Of a stretch of 64,000 nucleotides of DNA, positions 45,478-53,404 are shown one piece after another (position 1 is the first letter of the stretch; each line of letters opens with the position of its first letter). The position numbers and the translations under genes were made by a program. The stretch comes from Clostridiales bacterium (lineage in GTDB: Bacteria > Bacillota > Clostridia > Peptostreptococcales > Anaerovoracaceae), in the NCBI GenBank assembly GCA_015243575.1, contig CP042469.1, positions 3,252,929-3,316,928 of the forward strand, given 5' to 3'. The notes beneath the pieces were generated by a model. It saw only the letters and a program-made list of their open reading frames with translations, was not told where the DNA came from and did no database searches.

Positions 45478-46504
45478 TGAGCCCACCTCCCAGCTTGACA
45501 TCAATCACAGGAATTCCCAGAGCTGCGGTTCTCATCTCCCTCAGCAGCAGCTCATGCTCAAAAGCATAGCCCGCTGGCGAATAGGGATTCACTGTCAAAG
45601 CTGCAACCTTGATATTCTCAAGAACCTTGACGGTAAAGCCTTTCTTGCGAAGCTGCTGCCATAAGGCTGCTTCGATGAAGATCTTGGTCGGATCCTTTAG
45701 GATGAATTCAACTTTTTTCATTTTAGTCGGATGAATTTCGGAAATTACACTTTTGGTCAGGGCTCCCGGAATATATATGTAGTCCGTTTCTTCGTCGATG
45801 GCCTCATCCAAGAATTTTCCTGCCGTCAGACCGGTCTTCAGATCCAGGACAACAACGTGTTTCCCTTTCACAAGCATGATCTTTTCCTTTGCCTGATTTT
45901 TGACAATCAGATCTTTTCCTGCTCCATCCTCCAAAGCGGGAAGCTGGTAAAGTTCTATGATGTGAGCCGTTTCTTCTACAACCTTTTTCATGCTTCTAGA
46001 GAGAACTGCGCCTGTTGCCAGAATGATCGCATCTGAGGTATCCGGTGCGGCGATGGACTTCCTGTCTATGGCGCCGTCAATGAGAATCAACTCCGCTCCA
46101 AATGAAAGCATCTCCCCGCACATTTTTTTATGATCCTTCGTATTTACCGGACCTGCTATCTGAACATAGCCACTTTCCGCAACGCGGCAGATCATAATTT
46201 GACCCAGTGCAGTGGAATAATTGGTCATGCTGAGAATTTCAAGTCCTGCGTCAGCCAGCTCGTAGAGTTTCACCGGCACAGATACGATGGTGCCGGCATC
46301 AAGAAAAACTTTTGGTTTGTCCGTCCCAGTCACAAGGTCGGTACTTTCGCCATCTCTGCCGGTGGATGTGATTCCCAGAACAACGCCTTCATCCATCGCT
46401 TCTTCGATCAAATAGTTCAATGCTGTTGTCTTCCCCGCATTTTTTGCCATTCCAACGATGGACAGGGTTTTGTAATTCTGCTTCAATTGGCTTAGTAGAC
46501 CCAT
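45464..46504 (-). CDS. kamB: P-loop protein, lysine 5,6-aminomutase reactivase partner
   Basis: 346 residues. Walker A at the N-terminus (GMAKNAGKTTALNYL), then ITSTGRDGE, VNTKDHKKMC and LILIDGAIDRKS, as in KamB-like proteins. It is the presumed partner of KamC in reactivating the aminomutase. Start ATG 46504 (MGLLSQL) has GGAG six bases upstream; two ATGs slightly upstream and a longer frame to 46576 are less likely. The leader before it is strongly structured (46531-46603). Confidence 0.85.
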   Translation of the reverse strand: MGLLSQLKQNYKTLSIVGMAKNAGKTTALNYLIEEAMDEGVVLGITSTGRDGESTDLVTGTDKPKVFLDAGTIVSVPVKLYELADAGLEILSMTNYSTALGQIMICRVAESGYVQIAGPVNTKDHKKMCGEMLSFGAELILIDGAIDRKSIAAPDTSDAIILATGAVLSRSMKKVVEETAHIIELYQLPALEDGAGKDLIVKNQAKEKIMLVKGKHVVVLDLKTGLTAGKFLDEAIDEETDYIYIPGALTKSVISEIHPTKMKKVEFILKDPTKIFIEAALWQQLRKKGFTVKVLENIKVAALTVNPYSPAGYAFEHELLLREMRTAALGIPVIDVKLGGGLNEVI

Positions 46505-46530
46505 TTTCATCTCCATTAAACGCAACAGAT

Positions 46531-46603
46531 GCATCTGCCGAAATTTCCCGCCAGATGCCCGGTTTCGCATGGGCAAAAGGAAGTTTCAGCCCATGCGTCC
46601 GGG
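46531..46603 (-). promoter_or_regulatory. Structured spacer between kamA and kamB
   Basis: Two stem-loops: GCATCTG/CAGATGC (46531-46558) and a nested CCCGG plus CGCATGGGC/GCCCATGCG plus CCGGG (46558-46603). No T-run follows on the minus strand. It may set relative expression or mRNA processing within the operon. Confidence 0.6.
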
Positions 46604-46647
46604 TCCTCTTTTGGGGGAATCAAACAGATGCATATCTATTATTTGAT

Positions 46648-47907
46648 TTATTTGTTTCTCTGGTGACGCAAAAGCTCCTGCGGCTCCATGGACATTCTTT
46701 CGCCCTGAAGCAGTCCTGCGACGCCTTCATAATGATACTTTTTCTTTCCGGTGCAGTAATCGCAGTTACATTCGATCTTCGGCAGATCCGTAGGTTCGGT
46801 GTAGGTCGTGATTACGCCTTCATAGTTTCTCAGGATTACCTTGTCAGGTGACTGAGAAATGATATACTGTGGCATTACCGGAATCTTTCCTCCGCCGCCG
46901 GGAGCATCCACAACAAAGGTCGGAACGGCATATCCAGAGGTGTGGCCTCTCAGTCCTTCAATAATCTCAATTCCCTTTGCAACAGAGGTTCTGAAATGCT
47001 CGATCCCCAGGGACAGATCGCATTGATAAATATAGTAAGGTCTTACTCTGTTTCTGACCAGAGCATGAACCAGATCTCTCATGATATGAGGACAGTCGTT
47101 TACTCCTCTGAGCAGTACGGACTGATTTCCTAGAGGAATTCCTGCATTTGCAAGCTTCTTTAAGGCTTCGATTGCTTCAGGAGTGATTTCCTTAATGTGG
47201 TTGAAGTGGGTGTTCAGCCAGATCGGATGATACTTCTTCAGCATATTGACCAGATCGTCTGTAATTCTCTGAGGCATAACCACAGGTGTTCTGGATCCCA
47301 GTCTTACGATTTCAACATGAGGAATCTTTCTCAGCTCACTGATGATGTATTCCAGAATCTCGTCATCAACCAGCAGACAGTCTCCGCCGGACAGAAGTAC
47401 GTCTCTGACCTGAGGAGATTTTTTGATGTAGGCGATACATTTGTTGATATCATCCATGCTTCTTGCGCCGTCTTTTTCTCCTGCCAGTCTTCTTCTGGTG
47501 CAGTGCCTGCAGTACATGGAGCACTGGTCTGTAATCAGAAGCAATACTCTGTCAGGATATCTGTGGGTCAATCCCGGTGCAGGAGAATCTTCATCTTCAT
47601 GCAGCGGATCCAGCATATCTGCATCGCTTCTGTGGGTTTCCGCAATGATAGGAACCGCCTGCATTCTTACAGGACATCTTGGATCATCTGCATCCATCAG
47701 GGATGCATAGTATGGGGTAATTCCAAGACGGAAGCTTTTCAGCGTTTCGTTAATGTCATGTTCTTCCTGGGGTGTCAGGTTGATGATCTTTTTCAGCTGC
47801 TCAACGGAGGTAATTCTGTTGGCAACTTGCCATTTCCAGTCATTCCATTCGGCATCGGTAACATTTTTCCATGCTTCGATCTCTTTCCAATTTCTTCTTT
47901 CTGACAT
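46648..47907 (-). CDS. kamA: Lysine 2,3-aminomutase
   Basis: Radical-SAM, PLP-dependent enzyme of 419 residues that converts L-lysine to L-beta-lysine, the first step of the pathway. The 4Fe-4S site is C129-SMY-C133-RH-C136 followed by TRRR. The Lys region [12 protein letters not shown] near residue 335 is the PLP site, and a C-terminal Cys pair is present (CNCDYC). Start ATG 47907 ([11 protein letters not shown]) has AAGGG upstream. First gene after a 470-base gap behind kdd. Confidence 0.97.
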   Translation of the reverse strand: MSERRNWKEIEAWKNVTDAEWNDWKWQVANRITSVEQLKKIINLTPQEEHDINETLKSFRLGITPYYASLMDADDPRCPVRMQAVPIIAETHRSDADMLDPLHEDEDSPAPGLTHRYPDRVLLLITDQCSMYCRHCTRRRLAGEKDGARSMDDINKCIAYIKKSPQVRDVLLSGGDCLLVDDEILEYIISELRKIPHVEIVRLGSRTPVVMPQRITDDLVNMLKKYHPIWLNTHFNHIKEITPEAIEALKKLANAGIPLGNQSVLLRGVNDCPHIMRDLVHALVRNRVRPYYIYQCDLSLGIEHFRTSVAKGIEIIEGLRGHTSGYAVPTFVVDAPGGGGKIPVMPQYIISQSPDKVILRNYEGVITTYTEPTDLPKIECNCDYCTGKKKYHYEGVAGLLQGERMSMEPQELLRHQRNK

Positions 47908-48377
47908 TGCAGTTTTCCCTTCTTTCCTTTCTTTTTTGCCCGCCTGCCAAAATGCAAGGCGGACTTACGCAGGGAAACCGCATCTTTGTGCGATTTCTCC
48001 CGCCAAGTCCCTTTTTCGTTCAGCTCTTAGATTAAATAAACAAATTTTAATGCTTACCTATGTAAGCTACTTATTTCTATACCAACGGCTTCCTCAACAA
48101 CACTACGTCCATCATTGCTAGCCTAATCAAAATCTACTTAGAACCGCTATGCAACAACATCATAGCAAGTGCAAAACGTTCTTCTGCATGAGCGCCGAGT
48201 GACAGCAGCACAACTGTCTCCTGCAAGCGCAGGGAAATTTGTAAGCCCCAAAGCTGTCAAGCGCAGGAAAATTTGTTCACAGCTAGGCGTGCAGCCAAGT
48301 GAGAGCGGAACGTACTTCTCGTACGTGAGCACCGAACGAAGGCAGCACAACAACGCTGTGGGCAAATTTTACAAGCT
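47908..48377. other. Intergenic region kdd-kamA with direct repeats
   Basis: 470 bases without a supported gene. It contains stem-loops near 47938-48013 (CCGCCT/AGGCGG and GGGAAACCGC/GCGATTTCTCCC) and the imperfect repeats at 48171-48352. A 72-codon minus-strand frame here consists largely of repeat sequence and is not called. No exact -24/-12 promoter was found in front of kamA. Confidence 0.55.
48171..48352. repeat. Imperfect direct repeats downstream of kdd
   Basis: About 45-bp units at 48171-48214 and 48305-48352 share GC-AACGT-CTTCT and AGCAC-CGA...GCAGCACAAC. Between them CAAGCGCAGGGAAATTTGT (48224-48242) recurs with one change at 48258-48276. Confidence 0.65.
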
Positions 48378-49409
48378 TTATGCGTACATCTCAGCGAACA
48401 GTTCCTTTAAAGGCGCACACTCTCTCAGCACCTGAAGGGAAATTGCTGCATGACCTTTGCAGTATCCGTTTCCTACGATCATATTGACGTCTTTGCCTAC
48501 GCCTTCTGCACCTAATGCAGCTTTTGTGAAGCTGGTTGCCATGCTGAAGAAGTATACAGTTCCGTCGTCTTTACATGCCAGGATGCTGGCCATTTCTGTG
48601 TTTTCAATATTTACGCAGTTAATTACCACATCAGCAAGCTTACCGTCAGTCAGGTCATAAATCTTATTGTAAATTGCTAGCGCATCGGTTGCGTCTGCTG
48701 CAAAGTATTCATCTGCCAGACCGAGCTTTCTTGCTCTGTCAGTACTCTTTTCGCTTCCGCCGATGCAGATAACCTTACCGGTTACGCCAGCTCTCTTCTT
48801 TGCTTCATACAGGCAGAGCAGTCCTGATTTTCCGCCGCCGCCGATTACAACTACTGTATCACCGGACTTAACCAGTTTTGCAGTCTGAGCAGGTGCTCCT
48901 GCAACGTCAAGAACGGACAGTGCAAGTGTTTCTGGCAGATCTTTCGGAAGTACTGCATAGATTCCGCTTTGGAACAGGATTGCCTGTCCTTTGATGTCTA
49001 CCTGATCGATGTCAGGTCTTACTGCAAGAATCTCTTCGATTACCAGCGGGGTCAGTGAAAGGGATACTAATGTAGCGATCTTGTCTCCCACTTTCAGGTC
49101 GCCTTCGTAAGCAGGTCCAACTTCCTTAATGGTTCCGATGAGCATTCCGCCGGAGCCGGTTACGGGGTTCTTGTGCTTTCCAGCCTTTGCTACAATTCCC
49201 ATCATGATCTTTTTGATCTCTTCGATATCTCCGTTTGCTTGTCTTTCTATCTGGGTGAAGCTTGCAGAGTCAACGTTCAGAGTCTGGACGTCGATCAAAA
49301 CTTCGTTGTCGTAAATTTCCATCGTGTTATCGATGACGTCAGCCGGCTGCGGCAATACTCCTTTTGGTGAGATTACTCTGTGTGTACCGAATGGGCATCC
49401 TTTTTTCAT
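48378..49409 (-). CDS. kdd: L-erythro-3,5-diaminohexanoate dehydrogenase
   Basis: 343 residues. NAD-dependent enzyme making 3-oxo-5-aminohexanoate in lysine fermentation. The N-terminus KKGCPFGTHRVISPKGVLPQ and KHKNPVTGSGGMLIGTI are characteristic. Rossmann loop VVVIGGGGKSGLL is intact, as needed for NAD binding. TAGGAGG precedes ATG 49409. An exact sigma-54 promoter lies 74-88 bases upstream. The sigma-54 activator encoded immediately upstream contains a degenerate copy of this same protein. Confidence 0.95.
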   Translation of the reverse strand: MKKGCPFGTHRVISPKGVLPQPADVIDNTMEIYDNEVLIDVQTLNVDSASFTQIERQANGDIEEIKKIMMGIVAKAGKHKNPVTGSGGMLIGTIKEVGPAYEGDLKVGDKIATLVSLSLTPLVIEEILAVRPDIDQVDIKGQAILFQSGIYAVLPKDLPETLALSVLDVAGAPAQTAKLVKSGDTVVVIGGGGKSGLLCLYEAKKRAGVTGKVICIGGSEKSTDRARKLGLADEYFAADATDALAIYNKIYDLTDGKLADVVINCVNIENTEMASILACKDDGTVYFFSMATSFTKAALGAEGVGKDVNMIVGNGYCKGHAAISLQVLRECAPLKELFAEMYA

Positions 49410-49482
49410 TGTGTTTCCTCCTAGATTAAATACTTAAAAATAATCATTAATTATTGAATTTAATAGCATGCATATATTTATA

Positions 49483-49497
49483 GCAATTAGTGTGCCA
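49483..49497 (-). promoter_or_regulatory. Sigma-54 promoter of kdd
   Basis: On the minus strand TGGCAC, 5 bases, TTGC: exact -24/-12 consensus. Predicted start about 60 bases before the kdd ATG. Confidence 0.9.
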
Positions 49498-49569
49498 ACT
49501 GACCTACGTTGAAAATTACATTGCCTCGATGCACTTCGAACCGTTTGTGACAAAATTTCATTCCAAACG

Positions 49570-49587
49570 CGAACCATTAATGGTTCG
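49570..49587. promoter_or_regulatory. Candidate activator-binding palindrome upstream of the kdd promoter
   Basis: CGAACCATTAATGGTTCG, a perfect 18-bp palindrome, 73 bases upstream of the -24 element. Position and symmetry suit a Fis-type enhancer-binding protein; binding is not shown. Confidence 0.6.
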
Positions 49588-49741
49588 ACCGAACAAAAAA
49601 ATAGATGGAGTGCATTTCAAGCCGGACTCATTTCATAGTTTGCCCCCGAGAATGCATTCCATCCATCATCAACATTTGTTAGTTTGCAAGGCATACTCCA
49701 GCTTTCATACGCTGTTTCGCCTTTCTAAATGCTTGCTATTT

Positions 49742-51823
49742 TTAAGGAATGTTATATTTATTTTTCTTTCTTACCAGCTGAGTTTGACTGATTCCAATTG
49801 CCTTTGCTGCTTTTCTTGTCGAGCCGTGCTTTTCACAGGCATACTGAATAATATTCTTTTCAAAGTTATCCACCATATCATCCAGATTGATTTTCTCCGC
49901 GTCTTCGAATGCCGGTTCGTCATAATTCACGCTGATTTTGTCAAACAGATCCGCGTGCAGCTCTTTCATAACATCTAAAACAGTGATAACCTCTCCTTTG
50001 CATGAGATCAGCAGCCTCTGGACAACGTTCTCCAGTTCTCTGATATTTCCGGGCCAACTGCATTCCTTCAGATATGCCAGGGCGTCCTCTGCAATGGAGC
50101 GCTTCATACCAAATTTCTCGGTATATTTGCCCATGAAATATTCCACCAATGCAGGAATTTCTGCCCTTCTCTCATTAAGGTCCGGTACTCTGATGGGGAA
50201 TACGTTAAGCCTGTAATAAAGATCTCTTCTGAATTTCTTTTCCTCAATCAGCTTCTCAAGATCCCGGTTGGTTGCGGAGATAATTCTAACGTTGGTCTTG
50301 ATGGGTTCGGTCCCTCCCACTCGATAAAATTCTCCATCTTGAATGACTCGCAAAAGCTTTGCCTGCAAGTCCGGGGGAAGCTCACCAATCTCGTCCAGAA
50401 AGATAATTCCGTTGTCAGCCAGTTCAAAATATCCTTTTTTTCCGGTCGCATTGGCTCCGGTAAAAGAGCCTTTTTCGTATCCAAAGAATTCCGATTCAAT
50501 CAGATTGTCTGAAATGGCTGCGCAATTAATCTTGATGAATGGCTGCATTCTGCGATTGCTGTTTTTTTGGATGATCGAGGCGACCTTTTCTTTTCCGACT
50601 CCCGTATCCCCTGTAATCAAAACGTTGCAATCGTATTTTGCCACGCTGAGTATTTCATCCACAACAATGGTCATCGCTCTGCTTTCACAGATAAAATCCT
50701 CTACAAGGCTCTTGCGGTAGCCGGATAATTCAAATCCCTTTCTCATTCTCCCCAGCGGGTAGGCGATGTCATCCTCAACCTTCATCTCAGTGACCACCGC
50801 GCGTTCCAGGAACGGAGCAAGGCCCTGCACGATCCTAATGTCAAATTCGTCGTATTCCTTTAGGTATCCCACTGCGCAGCGGATGTCCAGCTGCCTTGAA
50901 ATTGCTTCTGTCAAGTATAGCGCGATGTTGTAATTATTAATCAAGTTCGCAAAGCAAACTGTACCACCGGATTTCGTGGCAAGAATATTAATGGTCTCTG
51001 CCCCTGGGATATCGGCGCAGTTGACGCTCAGGTCAAACATGGAATCCATCTGCAGGCTTTCTATGCATTCCATGGGCTTTAATATGTTTACATAGTAGAT
51101 TTCCGTAAAAACATTGTTCAACAGCAGCTCGATGCTTTTTCCCTTAACCATAACGTCGGACTTACTGTCCAGCAGACAGACAATTCGAGCATCCGGACCG
51201 GCCACATTTCGGATGGCGTAGCCGTACAAGGCGTTGGTAAGCAGGTTGCTGCCGACAATTAGAAAATTGGTTTTACCCTTGGCGCAGCTGCTTGCAGTAT
51301 ATAAAGTACCCGATTCATCAAATGCGAAAAGCAGTAGGTTCATCGGAACACCTTCCGGTTTTTTTACGATGGGGAATTCGTTGAAAAGGATTGCATATCC
51401 CTCAGCATCCGCTTGATTGTACGCCATATCAATCTTTGTGATGCGGCTGATATAAAGGGGGATTGCAGCCAGTGACGCATTACAGATAATTTCGTCTCCA
51501 ACCTCAAGACCGTATTGATTGCCGTACTCCTCCCCGATTTTCTCTACAACGCCGAAGAGCAGCCCCCCCGTGTCTGTTACCGGATTATGGAGCTTCCCTC
51601 TTTTTATGACAATATCGATAATTCGATCCTTAATCTTGTCAAGGTTGTTGTTAGATTCGATGCAAATCTGTTTAAAACTCGTACTTTCCAGATGAAGTTT
51701 TTTGATCGACACCCGCATTTCATTGGGATGGATTTCTCTGTTGTTATCCACCTTCCATGCAGAGGTAGACAGCACATGCTTAGGCTCAATCACCCGTTTT
51801 ATTCCATAGCAATTCTCTGCCAT
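49742..51823 (-). CDS. Sigma-54 activator with Kdd-like N-terminal sensor domain
   Basis: 693 residues in three parts. Residues 1-340 align along their length with Kdd: KRVIEPKHVLS, the SASF-like LESTSFKQI, and GKLHNPVTDTGGLLFGVV matching KHKNPVTGSGGMLIGTI. The NAD loop is lost (IVGSNLLTNAL in place of IGGGGKSGLL), so catalysis is unlikely. Residues about 375-620 are a sigma-54 AAA+ domain: Walker A GDTGVGKE, sigma-54 loop GSFTGA (452-457), Walker B IIFLDEIG. The C-terminus is a Fis-type HTH (STRKAAKAIGISQTQLVRKK). ATG 51823 has AAAGGAGG upstream. It probably activates kdd and kal promoters. Confidence 0.93.
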   Translation of the reverse strand: MAENCYGIKRVIEPKHVLSTSAWKVDNNREIHPNEMRVSIKKLHLESTSFKQICIESNNNLDKIKDRIIDIVIKRGKLHNPVTDTGGLLFGVVEKIGEEYGNQYGLEVGDEIICNASLAAIPLYISRITKIDMAYNQADAEGYAILFNEFPIVKKPEGVPMNLLLFAFDESGTLYTASSCAKGKTNFLIVGSNLLTNALYGYAIRNVAGPDARIVCLLDSKSDVMVKGKSIELLLNNVFTEIYYVNILKPMECIESLQMDSMFDLSVNCADIPGAETINILATKSGGTVCFANLINNYNIALYLTEAISRQLDIRCAVGYLKEYDEFDIRIVQGLAPFLERAVVTEMKVEDDIAYPLGRMRKGFELSGYRKSLVEDFICESRAMTIVVDEILSVAKYDCNVLITGDTGVGKEKVASIIQKNSNRRMQPFIKINCAAISDNLIESEFFGYEKGSFTGANATGKKGYFELADNGIIFLDEIGELPPDLQAKLLRVIQDGEFYRVGGTEPIKTNVRIISATNRDLEKLIEEKKFRRDLYYRLNVFPIRVPDLNERRAEIPALVEYFMGKYTEKFGMKRSIAEDALAYLKECSWPGNIRELENVVQRLLISCKGEVITVLDVMKELHADLFDKISVNYDEPAFEDAEKINLDDMVDNFEKNIIQYACEKHGSTRKAAKAIGISQTQLVRKKNKYNIP

Positions 51824-51848
51824 CGCAACACGCCTCCTTTCACGTACT

Positions 51849-51882
51849 TTTCGCATCACCCTATCCAAAGGGCGATGCGAAA
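51849..51882. promoter_or_regulatory. Inverted repeat upstream of the kal promoter
   Basis: TTTCGCATCACCCT, ATCCAA, AGGGCGATGCGAAA: 13 of 14 positions pair. It lies 37 bases before the kal -24 element and 26 bases before the activator start codon. Confidence 0.6.
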
Positions 51883-51918
51883 TCGGTTCATTACTCACAT
51901 AATACAAGGATAACTGAT

Positions 51919-51934
51919 TGGCACATTATTTGCA
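51919..51934 (+). promoter_or_regulatory. Sigma-54 promoter of kal
   Basis: TGGCAC, ATTAT, TTGCA: exact -24/-12 consensus pointing to kal, giving an mRNA leader of about 300 bases. Confidence 0.9.
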
Positions 51935-51947
51935 AATTATTTTTTAT

Positions 51948-52105
51948 GGAATCACTGATTTAATGGAATGCACACAGGTGGTTGAGGAAATTTTACGATT
52001 GGCAAGGAAAAACGCAGCAATAGCAGCGCTATTGCGAGGCTTTATGACAGCGCCAAGCGAAAAATTTACCAGTCAAATGTGTCCATGAAATAAATCAGCG
52101 TTTCC
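51948..52105. repeat. Dispersed palindromic repeat, copy C (long form)
   Basis: Ends GGAATCACTGATTTAATGGA and ATAAATCAGCGTTTCC are inverted copies; the middle carries nested stems (AGCAATAGCAGCGCTATTGC). At 158 bp it is the longest copy and looks like a MITE. Confidence 0.65.
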
Positions 52106-52244
52106 TTAGGATAAAATATTGAACGCAGTTCATAATAATCAGCAACTTTGCTATCAATGCTGTGTTCAATATAACGTGCAGGAATAAGCGTCTGCATGTT
52201 ATAACATTATACAAACAAATTATAGATCAAAGAGGAGAATTGCG

Positions 52245-52634
52245 ATGGAAAAAATAACTTCAACGATTCGTCTGAGAATGTCTCATAAAGATGCGCATTA
52301 CGGCGGAAGCCTGGTTGACGGCGCACATATGGTTCATCTTTTCGGCGACGTTGCAACGGAGCTTTTAATCAAGCTCGACGGTGATGAGGGACTATTCCTG
52401 AAGTATACTGATATTCAATTCCTGGCACCCACGTTTGCAGGAGATTATATCGAAGCATACGGAGAAATTTATGAAGTGGGAAACACATCCAGAAAAATGA
52501 GATTCGAAGCAAAGAAAGTTGTTGCGGCAAGGCCGGACATCAGCCCTTCTGCTGCGGATTTCCTTGAAGAGCCCATCGTTGTTTGTAGGGCGGAAGGCAT
52601 CTGCGTGACGCCGAAAGAGTCAAAAAGAAAGTAA
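52245..52634 (+). CDS. kal: 3-aminobutyryl-CoA ammonia-lyase
   Basis: 129-residue hot-dog-fold enzyme that removes ammonia from L-3-aminobutyryl-CoA to crotonyl-CoA in lysine fermentation. The family pattern [30 protein letters not shown], read here in two halves around residues 11-40, and [15 protein letters not shown] are clear. GAGGAG before ATG 52245. It is divergent from the rest of the cluster and has its own sigma-54 promoter. kce, which usually stands beside kal and kdd, is not in the window. Confidence 0.95.
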   Translation: MEKITSTIRLRMSHKDAHYGGSLVDGAHMVHLFGDVATELLIKLDGDEGLFLKYTDIQFLAPTFAGDYIEAYGEIYEVGNTSRKMRFEAKKVVAARPDISPSAADFLEEPIVVCRAEGICVTPKESKRK

Positions 52635-52662
52635 GCATACATTCGACATAATTTTCCCATCG

Positions 52663-52705
52663 GCAAAAGCCCGGTCCTTGCAAAGATCCGGGCTTTTGCT
52701 TTTGG
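52663..52705 (+). terminator. Terminator of kal
   Basis: GCAAAAGCCCGG/CCGGGCTTTTGC, 13-base loop, then TTTTGG. Confidence 0.88.
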
Positions 52706-52756
52706 TCCGTATTCCGATCTGACTGTGCCGACTAACTTCCGATCTCACAGTCCAAG

Positions 52757-53236
52757 CTATCCTTTAAAGACTTCCACAATTTTGATCAGCAGCACCAATA
52801 GGCCGCTGGTAATCAGCGGTCCGACAGGGACACCGCCTAAAAACGCCGTGGCGATTACTGCGCCCAGGATCATAGCGGGCATCACGTCGCTATGCCCTTG
52901 TACCGTAAGGAAATCCAGGCCTCGACCACTCAAATATGTCGTAAAAAAGGATAAGGCAAAAGCAGCGATACCAATCCATGACGCAAAGATCTCCTTGATA
53001 CCATCAGAGGTGATCTTACCGCTGGCAATGGGAAGAAGAATGGCTGCGACCAGAATGATGATCCCATAAGTCAGGCCGTTCTTTTCCAGAAATGGGTATA
53101 TGTATTGATCGATTCTAATCAGCTTCAGGCCAAGTAAGATTCCGGTAGCAATGGCAACCGTATTTGCCTTTCCGATTACCGCAATGATAAAAATCGAGAG
53201 CAATATGAGTTCTGATCCCAATAAAAACATCTCCAT
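52757..53236 (-). CDS. DUF441 family membrane protein
   Basis: 159-residue integral membrane protein with four to five hydrophobic segments of the DUF441 (YtwI) family: LIRIDQYIYPFLEKNGLTYG, GIKEIFASWIGIAAF and SGRGLDFLTVQG are typical, as is the C-terminal GALGPxG-like PVGPLITSGLL. Function is not known. A repeat copy (53253-53316) lies just upstream. Confidence 0.9.
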   Translation of the reverse strand: MEMFLLGSELILLSIFIIAVIGKANTVAIATGILLGLKLIRIDQYIYPFLEKNGLTYGIIILVAAILLPIASGKITSDGIKEIFASWIGIAAFALSFFTTYLSGRGLDFLTVQGHSDVMPAMILGAVIATAFLGGVPVGPLITSGLLVLLIKIVEVFKG

Positions 53237-53252
53237 GCGATTTATTTCGAGT

Positions 53253-53316
53253 AAAAGCTGATTTCATTGATGATAGCTAGGTTTCAGATGTGCCAATAGA
53301 ATTAATCAGCATTTCC
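53253..53316. repeat. Dispersed palindromic repeat, copy F
   Basis: Begins AAAAGCTGATTTCATTGATG, contains AGATGTGCCAATAG (compare AAATGTGTCCATGA in copy C) and ends AATTAATCAGCATTTCC. Confidence 0.6.
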
Positions 53317-53404
53317 CTATATAATAATATGAAGCGCACCGTTTGGCGGTGCACTTCTCAGCATTTTCTTGTGATGAGCAATCGTTCTGGAGAGTTCTTT
53401 CTAA

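Larger units (their letters stand above)
49410..49741. other. Control region between the sigma-54 activator and kdd
   Basis: 332 bases. It holds the -24/-12 promoter (49483-49497) and a perfect 18-bp palindrome (49570-49587). CGTTTG...CAAACG half-sites (about 49542-49569) sit beside the palindrome. Confidence 0.7.
51824..52244. other. Divergent control region activator / kal
   Basis: 421 bases holding an inverted repeat (51849-51882), the kal sigma-54 promoter (51919-51934) and repeat copy C (51948-52105). The last lies in the kal 5' untranslated region. Confidence 0.75.

Noticed and set aside
48147-48365. 72-codon frame in the kdd-kamA gap
   Set aside because: Consists of repeat sequence with no start signal.
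46505-48377. Cobalamin or lysine riboswitch in front of the B12-dependent lysine genes
   Set aside because: Neither the B12-box nor lysine-aptamer conserved segments could be found; only simple hairpins.
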